Below are positions 1-5,140 of a stretch of 58,627 nt of DNA, piece by piece. The notes beneath the pieces were generated by a model. The model did not search any database. It had not been told where the DNA came from and saw only the letters and a program-made list of their open reading frames with translations. The position numbers were made by a program, and so were the translations under genes. The stretch comes from an uncultured Clostridia bacterium (GTDB lineage Bacteria; Bacillota; Clostridia; Oscillospirales; Oscillospiraceae): NCBI GenBank assembly GCA_946186375.1, contig CAMHMZ010000012.1, positions 1-58,627 of the forward strand. The letters run 5' to 3'. Positions within the stretch are counted from its first letter, which is position 1; each line of letters starts with the position of its first letter.

Positions 1-76
1 CGGGGTGTAGCGCAGCTGGTAGCGCGCTTGGTTCGGGACCAAGAGGCCCGGAGTTCAAATCTCCGCACTCCGACCA
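1..76 (+). tRNA. tRNA-Pro (anticodon CGG)
   Basis: The cloverleaf is complete. The acceptor CGGGGTG pairs with CACTCCG, the anticodon stem CTTGG/CCAAG encloses the 7-nt loop TTCGGGA (anticodon CGG), and the T-arm is CGGAG/CTCCG. The CCA end is encoded at 74-76. It starts at the first base of the window and is followed at once by a terminator. Its 3' end points into the phage-remnant island. Confidence 0.95.
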
Positions 77-78
77 TG

Positions 79-116
79 AAAAGAGGCTGTTTCTTCGAGA
101 AACAGCCTCTTTTTTG
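79..116 (+). terminator. Rho-independent terminator of tRNA-Pro
   Basis: The hairpin GAGGCTGTTTCT/AGAAACAGCCTC has a short TCG loop and is followed by a T-run. It begins 3 nt after the CCA end of the tRNA. Confidence 0.92.
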
Positions 117-120
117 AATT

Positions 121-221
121 ATTTAAGGGAAATACTTTCTAAAAAACAAAAGTAGTGCAAAATATAGTGCACAATATGATGTATCATTGTTTGCTTGACG
201 CTTTGTTTTTTGCATATAAAT
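121..221. other. AT-rich intergenic segment with a tandem 12-mer repeat
   Basis: This roughly 100-bp AT-rich stretch lies between the tRNA-Pro terminator and a GC-rich hairpin. It contains two adjacent 12-mers, TAGTGCAAAATA (153-164) and TAGTGCACAATA (165-176), which match at 11 of 12 positions. No gene is visible. The place next to a tRNA 3' end and the composition suit a former integration region or phage regulatory DNA, but no integrase remains. Confidence 0.4.
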
Positions 222-223
222 GC

Positions 224-254
224 GCGGCCCGGAAAAGCTCTCCGGGCCGCTTTT
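224..254. terminator. GC-rich hairpin downstream of the DUF11 operon
   Basis: The inverted repeat GCGGCCCGGA/TCCGGGCCGC lies 38 bp past the stop of the minus-strand DUF11 gene. The T-stretch is better on the plus side (TTTTC), so the orientation is ambiguous. A second, weaker hairpin (CCCGC...GCGGG) follows at about 257-272. Confidence 0.55.
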
Positions 255-291
255 CATCCCGCGTGGGCGGGAGCTTTTGTGTTCGATCCGA

Positions 292-1155
292 TCAGACGCC
301 GGTCTGCAGCGTGCCGCTGACGGTCAGCGTCGCTTCGCCGGGCGTGACGGTCCAGCTGCCGTCGGCGGTCTGGGTGAAGCTTGCAGCCGGGATGGCGAGC
401 TGTCCGGGCAGCGTGGCAAAGGCGCCGGTCGCGGCGTCGTAGCGGTACTGCGTGCCCGCCGTCCAGGGCGTGCCGTCCAGCTCGACCGTGAGATCGGCGA
501 GAACGGGACTGAAATCGTCGGTCAAGACGGCGTTTTCCGTGAGCGCCACGGCGGTGTTGCCGTGATTGAAGAGCGTAAAGCTGTAAGTCACCGTTCCGCC
601 GGGGGCGACGCTCTGGGGGCTCAGCGCCTTCTGCAGGCTGAGCGCGGCCTCCTCAGCCACGGGAAGCGTGGCCGTGGCTGTGACGGGCGTCACGAGCGCG
701 CCGCCGCTCACGCTCGCCGTGTTCGTGATGACGGAGCCCGACTCGGGCGGCGCGTAGGCGGTGAGCTCCGCCTCATAGACGAGCATCGCGCTGCCGCCGG
801 CCGGGACGCTCAGACCGCCGACGGTGAGCGGGGGACCGGCCGTGACGGTCGGCTCCGGCTGGAGCGCGCCGCCCACGTAATAGCGCAGAGAACCGGCTTT
901 GTAGGAAAGCGGGTACACGGTCGTCTCCGCAAAGACGACAGCGCCCAGGTTGTCGGTGACGGTGAGGCCTGTCAGCGCGGCGTCGCCGCTGTTGACGAGG
1001 CTGATGACATAGCTGACGTCCCCGCCGGGCGTATAGCTTGCGGCGACGGCTTTTTTTTCGGCGGTGAGCGTCTCCGGGATCTCGCCGGAGACGGTGTTGG
1101 ATACGAGGCTCTTTCCGTTATGAGAGAGCGTTGCAAAGTTTGTAAAGGCTGCCAT
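292..1155 (-). CDS. DUF11-repeat surface-type protein
   Basis: The 287-aa protein begins MAAFTNFATLSHNG. The ATG at 1155 is chosen because GAGAGG lies just upstream; in-frame starts further up lack a site. It has two beta-sandwich DUF11/conserved-repeat-like units (about residues 30-145 and 150-255) with the typical V-PGG-V-Y-F/I-L-N-G pattern, for example PGGDVSYVISLVNSG and PGGTVTYSFTLFNHG. There is no signal peptide and no LPXTG anchor. Proteins opening MAAFTN with DUF11 repeats are common in Oscillospiraceae; their function is not established. It is last in a three-gene minus-strand operon behind a membrane protein and a NAGPA-family protein, and sits inside the island bounded by two tRNA genes. 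Possible roles (surface structure, phage-derived fibre) are inference. Confidence 0.75.
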   Translation of the reverse strand: MAAFTNFATLSHNGKSLVSNTVSGEIPETLTAEKKAVAASYTPGGDVSYVISLVNSGDAALTGLTVTDNLGAVVFAETTVYPLSYKAGSLRYYVGGALQPEPTVTAGPPLTVGGLSVPAGGSAMLVYEAELTAYAPPESGSVITNTASVSGGALVTPVTATATLPVAEEAALSLQKALSPQSVAPGGTVTYSFTLFNHGNTAVALTENAVLTDDFSPVLADLTVELDGTPWTAGTQYRYDAATGAFATLPGQLAIPAASFTQTADGSWTVTPGEATLTVSGTLQTGV

Positions 1156-1206
1156 GGGATCGTTCCTCTCCATAGGATCGGAGGCCGGGGGCTGCCCGGC
1201 CCCCAT

Positions 1207-1605
1207 TCATCCTATGCGGGAGGGACGCTTCGGTGCGCTGACGTAGAGGCCGAAGCCCCACACGGCCAGCGCCGCGAGGCACAGCAGCGCGCCGCACCAC
1301 CAGTAGACGGCGCCGAGCCTGTTCGTGGTGCCGTAGATCTCCAGAACGCCGCGGAAGAGGCAGCCCGCCGTGAGCGCGGCCAGACCCGAACCCCAGAGCG
1401 TGCGCGTCAGCACGCCGGGGCGGCAGCGCAGCGGCGCGAGGAGCAGCAGCGAGCAGGGGAGCGCTCCGAGCAGCAGCGGCACCAGAAAAGCGCCGAGCAT
1501 GAAGGACGAGCGGACGCCGTGGCTGAAAAGCTCATAGACCAGGGAAAAGACCAGCACTGCGGCGGCGGAGAGAAGGCAGCGGTTTCTTGTGTGTTGTAAA
1601 GTCAT
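1207..1605 (-). CDS. Small integral membrane protein
   Basis: This 132-aa protein has about four hydrophobic segments (near residues 10-28, 32-55, 65-88 and 98-118) separated by short basic loops, and a basic C-terminus. The ATG at 1605 has GAGGTG six bases upstream; the earlier in-frame GTG lies inside that site and is rejected. I do not recognise a family. It lies between the NAGPA-like gene (10 bp upstream) and the DUF11 gene (51 bp downstream) on the same strand, so the three are probably one transcript. A role in membrane placement or export of the neighbouring surface proteins is a guess from context only. Confidence 0.65.
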   Translation of the reverse strand: MTLQHTRNRCLLSAAAVLVFSLVYELFSHGVRSSFMLGAFLVPLLLGALPCSLLLLAPLRCRPGVLTRTLWGSGLAALTAGCLFRGVLEIYGTTNRLGAVYWWCGALLCLAALAVWGFGLYVSAPKRPSRIG

Positions 1606-1615
1606 ATCATTCACC

Positions 1616-2707
1616 TCAGAAATAGACGATATCGGTCACGGCGCGCTCACTGCTGCCGCGGCCTCCGGTGGGATTGTTGACGACCTGGCCGAGGAAGACC
1701 ATCGTGCTCGAGCCGCCGCCGTCGAGATTATAGGCGGTCTCGGCGCCGAGGCTCTGCAGGAATTCCGCCAGCTCATAGAGCGTCAGGCCCGCGCTCTCGC
1801 TCGTGCGTCCGTCGGAGACGACGAGGAGATAGTGCCCCGGGCCGACCATGGCGATCGCCGTGCGGGGGTTGCTGGCCTTGGCCATGCCCACCTCGTCCCC
1901 GGTGCTGACGCTGACGCTTCCGTTTTCCACAAGCCCCGGGCCGAAGGAGAAGACCTGCACGGCGCCCTTTTGCAGCAGCTCCTGCGCCGTCACCTCGTCC
2001 TCGGAGACGATCTCAAAGGAGTCGTCGGCGTAGACGACGAGATCCTCCTGCCCCGTTGCGGCGCTGTCGCGGTAGAGGACGCCGTTTCGGATCACATAAC
2101 CCTTCTCGCGAGAGCCGTAGTTGTCGCCGTTTATAGCGAGGACGGCGTTCTTCTGCGCGGCGGTCGCGGAGGTCGCGGCCGTGACGTTTCGCCCGTAGCT
2201 GTTCTGCGAAAAGGCGGTCTTGAGCGCAGAGCCGTCGCTGACGGTGACGTCCGCCACATAGACGGTCGTGTCATGGACGCGGTAGGTGGAGAGGCTGACG
2301 CTCAGACTCCCGTCGTCGTAGCTCGTGTCGGTGACGGCGGCCTGCGTCTGCTGTGCTTCGTCTTCGCCGCTCTCCGCCGCGGCGTCGGTGCTGCTCTCGG
2401 CAGAGGACGAGCTCTGGCCGTGTCCGCCCCGGCTGTGCTTTTCGCCGGAGCCCTCCTTTTTACGGCTCATCGGCTGCGCGTGCCGTTCCGCGCCGTCCTC
2501 TGTGTCCGGCGTCGCCTCCGAAAGCAGCGCTTCTGCCGCGCTCTCCGTCTGCGTCTTGTCCATTGACGCCGCGCTCTCCGTCGGCGTCTCGTCCTCCGCC
2601 ACGGCGTACACGCGGCGGATCACAAAGCTGTCGAGCAGAGCATAGACCGAAAAGCCCGTCAGCAGCAGCGCGAACACAAGGCTGTAGATCTTCTGAAACC
2701 GTTTCAT
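1616..2707 (-). CDS. Phosphodiester glycosidase (NAGPA/DUF2233) family exported protein
   Basis: The protein has 363 aa. The ATG at 2707 follows AAAGGAGGAAACAGC. It has an N-terminal membrane segment (about 8-25), then a low-complexity Ser/Glu/Thr-rich linker (about 40-150), then a NAGPA domain. Domain signs are an AINGDNY-like strand, NPRTAIA, the run HYLLVVSDGR and the signature NLDGGGSSTM, ending with a GxGSSERAV-D motif typical of DUF2233 proteins. Family members hydrolyse sugar phosphodiesters or act on cell-wall glycopolymers; the substrate here is unknown. The protein is probably membrane-anchored with the domain outside. It is first in a minus-strand operon with a membrane protein and a DUF11 protein. 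Its upstream region abuts the truncated phage capsid gene, and I could not place a convincing promoter there. Confidence 0.85.
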   Translation of the reverse strand: MKRFQKIYSLVFALLLTGFSVYALLDSFVIRRVYAVAEDETPTESAASMDKTQTESAAEALLSEATPDTEDGAERHAQPMSRKKEGSGEKHSRGGHGQSSSSAESSTDAAAESGEDEAQQTQAAVTDTSYDDGSLSVSLSTYRVHDTTVYVADVTVSDGSALKTAFSQNSYGRNVTAATSATAAQKNAVLAINGDNYGSREKGYVIRNGVLYRDSAATGQEDLVVYADDSFEIVSEDEVTAQELLQKGAVQVFSFGPGLVENGSVSVSTGDEVGMAKASNPRTAIAMVGPGHYLLVVSDGRTSESAGLTLYELAEFLQSLGAETAYNLDGGGSSTMVFLGQVVNNPTGGRGSSERAVTDIVYF

Positions 2708-2780
2708 GCTGTTTCCTCCTTTATGGGATCGCAGGCTCCCCGGCGAGAAAACACCCCGGGAAGCTTTGCTTTGTCTGCAT

Positions 2781-3752
2781 GATACGGCGGAAAACTTAGA
2801 GGAAACTAAGAGCGCCCGGCACACGATCGCGGACTATGCCGACATGGCGATCCGCACGGCCGAGCGCCGGGCCTATCTGACCGGCGAGGGGCAGAAGCGG
2901 CAGGAATGGGGCATCTCGCTCGTGATCGTCAACAAGCGCGGCGGGCACCCCTGCCCGCAGTGCGCCAAGTGGTGCGGGAAGATCCTCATCGACGACGTGT
3001 ACAGCGGCGGCAAGCCCGACGGGAAGCACCAGCTTCTCAGCGAGGCCATGCAGCAGGGCTTTCTCCATCCCCGGTGCAAGGACGGCGTCACGACCTACTT
3101 TCCCGGCGTGACTTCCGTGCCGGATCCTGTGAGCCGGGAGGAGCTGCAGGAGGCCGCCCAGGACGAGGCGGAGGAAAACCGGGAGGCCTACGCCCGGAGG
3201 CAGGCCGAGAAGTACGACCGGATGGCGAAGTACAGCCTGGATCCGGAGAACAAGCGGAAGTATGCCGCGAGGGCCGAGGAGTGGCGAGAAAGTGCTGGGG
3301 AAGCAAATATAACCGTTGCAAAGCCTGTCGATTCTGGTATAATAGCGACAGAAAAAACGGGCGAGGTAGCGGACGTGACGGATTTTTGCGAACTGGATAG
3401 GCAAAAGATCGCGGAGGAGTTCCCAGCGCTTCCAAATAGCAGAGTGGTGCTGACGGATGAGCGTATAAAGCACATCAAGGATAACCACCCAGAAGATCTT
3501 GTATTCTTTGAAAAATACGGAGTACTAACTATAACAGATCCAGAGTATATCCTTTTAGACGCAAAGAATCCTATGACAGTTATGTATGTTCGCTCTGTTG
3601 AAAGCACTAACCTCAATGTCATTGTTCGATTAGCTCTTGCAGACGATATGAAAAACGGGAAAAGCCACTCTGTAATGACTTCATATTGTCTTGGCGCAAA
3701 GACATTGAAAAGGCTTAAGAAGAAAAACAAAACTCTTTACATTCGAGAATAA
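2781..3752 (+). pseudogene. 5'-truncated phage minor capsid protein fused to a nuclease-like (PBECR-type) domain
   Basis: Recognisable homology begins near 2790, inside the upstream region of the NAGPA operon; the 5' part of the gene is missing and no start with a ribosome site is present. The first roughly 170 residues match phage minor capsid protein 2, with ADMAIRTAERRAYLTGEG, then GGHPCPQCAKWCGKI and the downstream HPRCKDGVTTYFPG element. The last roughly 110 residues carry HIKDNHPEDL and HSVMTSY motifs like the barnase/EndoU/RelE-like nuclease domains that phages attach to this capsid protein. From about 3295 the DNA turns much more AT-rich, so the nuclease-like part has a different origin from the capsid part. 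The domain assignment to PBECR is by motif memory and moderately sure; the truncation is clear. Confidence 0.7.
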
Positions 3753-3764
3753 CACTGGTATAAT
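3736..3764 (+). promoter_or_regulatory. Sigma-A promoter for the structured RNA
   Basis: The -35 TTTACA (3736-3741) is separated by exactly 17 bp from the -10 TATAAT (3759-3764). It overlaps the 3' end of the nuclease-domain gene and would start transcription near 3771, just before the 12-bp stem of the RNA. No start codon with a ribosome site follows until 3939, past a terminator. Confidence 0.75.
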
Positions 3765-3770
3765 GTGAAT

Positions 3771-3916
3771 AGGATAAGAGGGGCACTTGAAGTAGAGAAT
3801 GTGCTGCTACGCGCCTTCGGGTCAAAAGAAATGCGGGGCCGGCACACCCGCCAGGTGCTCCTCTCCCTTTAACATACAAAACACCAAAACCACGACGCTT
3901 ATGTGCCGTGGTTTTT
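3771..3916 (+). ncRNA. Putative structured small RNA of the phage head module (unrecognised)
   Basis: An RNA of about 145 nt is inferred from the promoter at 3736-3764 and the terminator at 3886-3916. A 12-bp closing stem joins 3777-3788 to 3853-3864, including two G-U pairs. Inside are three hairpins: GTAG/CTAC (3792-3795 with 3807-3810), a UUCG-capped GCC/GGT (3813-3822), and GCGGG/CCCGC (3833-3837 with 3847-3851). The loop of the first contains TGTGCTG (3800-3806) and the loop of the third contains CGGCACA (3840-3846), which can form a 7-bp loop-loop helix within or between molecules. I do not recognise an Rfam family. It could be a regulatory RNA, an antitoxin RNA or a morphogenesis RNA; the structure is seen, the function is not. 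Confidence 0.6.
3886..3916 (+). terminator. Terminator after the structured RNA
   Basis: The stem AAAACCACG/CGTGGTTTT is followed by a T-run and then CTATGCC. A second element of the same design lies at 4427-4459. Confidence 0.85.
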
Positions 3917-3938
3917 CTATGCCCGAAAGGAGGACTGT

Positions 3939-4229
3939 ATGTCATTTTCAGAAAGCGTGGAGACCACGGAGAAACCGGCTGCGATCGGCTCCATCTTCTT
4001 TGATTTCACGCAGAAGAAACTGGAGATCAACGGCAAGCCCATCGACCGGCCCGTCGTTGTGAGATGGCCGGAAGCTCTCAACGGGGAAGCCTGGCAGCGC
4101 GGCATCCTCCTGAATGAAAGCAGAGAGGAAGGAGCGCGGCGATGCAAGGAAAAAGAAGAGCTGCCGGTTCTCACCATTGCCTTTCAAGACGGAACCGGCA
4201 GCTGCAGGATCAGCGATAGTACACTTTAG
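3939..4229 (+). CDS. Small phage-module protein, unknown function
   Basis: This 96-aa soluble acidic protein begins MSFSESVETTEKPAA. The ATG at 3939 is set by AGGAGG at 3928-3933. It has no membrane segment or recognised motif. It lies between the minor capsid gene and the scaffold gene, where Gram-positive siphophages often carry small unannotated genes, so a phage origin is likely from context. The ORF is intact, with its own ribosome site directly after the terminator of the structured RNA; translation would need read-through or another promoter. Confidence 0.6.
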   Translation: MSFSESVETTEKPAAIGSIFFDFTQKKLEINGKPIDRPVVVRWPEALNGEAWQRGILLNESREEGARRCKEKEELPVLTIAFQDGTGSCRISDSTL

Positions 4230-4249
4230 CCCAAAAGAGGCAGAATCCG

Positions 4250-4351
4250 ATGGACGTACTGACGTTATATCTGACACTGAAAATTGCAGGGCTTGTGCTC
4301 GGGGCCGTCCTCGGAACGGCCTATGTGGTTTTGAGGATCCTCGACCGATAA
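4250..4351 (+). CDS. 33-residue single-pass membrane peptide of the phage module
   Basis: ATG at 4250 to TAA at 4349-4351 encodes a 33-aa peptide. A hydrophobic stretch from about residue 4 to 29 (LYLTLKIAGLVLGAVLGTAY) spans the membrane, and the C-terminus RILDR is charged. AAAGAGG lies about 10 nt upstream. It begins 20 bp after the preceding small phage gene. Small TM peptides occur in this position in phage head modules; the role is unknown. Confidence 0.5.
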   Translation: MDVLTLYLTLKIAGLVLGAVLGTAYVVLRILDR

Positions 4352-4352
4352 A

Positions 4353-4412
4353 CCCAAAACTGCCCGGTTTTGGAGATAAATGCCCGCGGGGAGCGGGAAA
4401 ATGCTCAGATAA
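4353..4412 (+). other. Two short hairpins upstream of the second phage terminator
   Basis: CCAAAAC/GTTTTGG (4354-4373) and CCCGC/GCGGG (around 4383-4397) form consecutive stem-loops in the 75 bp between the 33-residue peptide gene and the second terminator. No promoter is evident, unlike the RNA at 3771. Confidence 0.35.
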
Positions 4413-4426
4413 AACCAAATATGCTC

Positions 4427-4459
4427 AAAAGCACGATGCTGACCGGCACCGTGCTTTTT
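4427..4459 (+). terminator. Second terminator of the same family
   Basis: The stem AAAAGCACG/CGTGCTTTT is followed by a T-run and CTATGCC. Compared with the element at 3886-3916, a C-G pair is swapped to G-C, so base pairing is preserved. It ends just before the tRNA-like element. Confidence 0.8.
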
Positions 4460-4463
4460 CTAT

Positions 4464-4522
4464 GCCGTCGTAGCTCAGCAGCGAGAGCCTCAGGTGCGCG
4501 GGTGCAAATCCCGCCGACGGCT
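4464..4522 (+). other. tRNA-like element lacking the anticodon arm
   Basis: The 59-nt sequence has a 7-bp acceptor stem GCCGTCG/CGACGGC, a D-arm-like TAGCTCAG...GAGC, and a T-arm GCGGG-TGCAAAT-CCCGC. Between the D- and T-arms are only nine bases (CTCAGGTGC), so no anticodon stem-loop is possible. No CCA follows (the next bases are TGCAC). It is either a deletion relic of a phage tRNA or a tRNA mimic. It sits between the phage terminator and the triple hairpin leader of the scaffold gene. Confidence 0.7.
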
Positions 4523-4530
4523 GCACTTGT

Positions 4531-4619
4531 GCCGGAGACACCGGCTTACCAACAGGACAGGCGGGAGACACCCGCGAAAAACAGGTAATGGGGAGACACC
4601 CCGAAACAACAGGAGGAAA
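4531..4619 (+). repeat. Triple hairpin leader with identical AGACA loops ahead of the scaffold gene
   Basis: Three units about 30 nt apart each form a hairpin with the same 5-nt loop: GCCGG-AGACA-CCGGC (4531-4545), GCGGG-AGACA-CCCGC (4561-4575) and GGGG-AGACA-CCCC (4590-4602). Each is followed by a linker containing AACAGG. In the third linker this becomes AACAGGAGG, the ribosome site of the scaffold gene. The stems differ in sequence but keep pairing, which supports function as RNA. Confidence 0.7.
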
Positions 4620-4623
4620 CATC

Positions 4624-4796
4624 ATGGCAGACAACAATCAGACTCAGACCAACCAGCAGACCCAGCAGCAGGGCGGCACCCAGCAGACCCAGGCCCAGAC
4701 CCAGCAGACCGGCAGCGCTCCGGCGATCGACTATGAGAAGCTGGCCGCGGCGGTCTCCGACCGGGCGGCAGCGGCGGAGGACGCCGCGCTGAATGA
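4624..4796 (+). pseudogene. Phage scaffolding protein, N-terminal fragment
   Basis: ATG at 4624 follows AACAGGAGGAAACATC. The first roughly 58 residues have a Gln/Thr-rich start and then the IDYEKLAAAVSDR segment typical of the N-terminus of Gram-positive phage scaffold (GP20-type) proteins. After LNEK at about 4796 the reading frame runs into the terminator and the antisense of tRNA-Gly, so the remaining coding part is missing. This marks the right edge of the phage remnant. Confidence 0.7.
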
Positions 4797-4837
4797 GAAA
4801 AACACCTTCCGTCGTCATGACAGAAGGTGTTTTTTGC
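4797..4837. terminator. Terminator of tRNA-Gly (bidirectional hairpin)
   Basis: AACACCTTC/GAAGGTGTT is flanked by A- and T-runs on both sides. On the minus strand it lies directly after the CCA of tRNA-Gly. Confidence 0.88.
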
Positions 4838-4911
4838 TGGAGCGGATGATGGGAGTCGAACCCACCTTATCGGCTTGGGAAGCCGGAGTTCTACCGATGA
4901 ACTACATCCGC
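4838..4911 (-). tRNA. tRNA-Gly (anticodon CCC)
   Basis: On the minus strand the acceptor GCGGATG pairs with CATCCGC, with one G-T-type deviation tolerated in the arms. The anticodon loop is TTCCCAA (anticodon CCC) and the T-arm TGGGT/CCATC. CCA is encoded (4838-4840). The 27-43 pair of the anticodon stem is C-A. The gene points toward the phage remnant, opposite to tRNA-Pro. Confidence 0.93.
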
Positions 4912-4922
4912 AGAGTGTGGTC

Positions 4923-4951
4923 ATTATAGCACAGGGGTCTGCGGATTTCAA
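4923..4951 (-). promoter_or_regulatory. tRNA-Gly promoter
   Basis: On the minus strand TTGAAA (4946-4951), a 17-bp spacer and TATAAT (4923-4928) end 12 bp before the tRNA. Confidence 0.8.
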
Positions 4952-5079
4952 TACTTTTTTTAACAGCGTGTTCCGCTGTGATTCGCCCCGCCGCCGTGCT
5001 ATACTCCCGGACAGAGGCGCGGACGGAAGGGGAGCGCCCGGCGCGCAGGCGCGAGCCGGACGTCCGCGCGACCTGTTGC

Positions 5080-5108
5080 TTGACGAAACGGCCCGCATGG
5101 TCTAAAAT
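5080..5108 (+). promoter_or_regulatory. Promoter of cls operon
   Basis: TTGACG (5080-5085), a 17-bp spacer and TAAAAT (5103-5108) lie 32 bp before the cls start. Confidence 0.75.
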
Positions 5109-5140
5109 ACCTCCAGCAGCATAAAAAGGAGGTGCGGACT

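Noticed and set aside
220..1599. 459-aa plus-strand reading frame opposite the DUF11 gene
   Set aside because: It is Arg/Gly/Ala-rich noise in the antisense of a GC-rich gene; there is no ribosome site, and the minus-strand proteins are recognisable.
2706..2780. In-frame 5' extension of the minor capsid gene to 2706
   Set aside because: The translated residues do not resemble the capsid family and overlap the NAGPA start region; there is no ribosome site.
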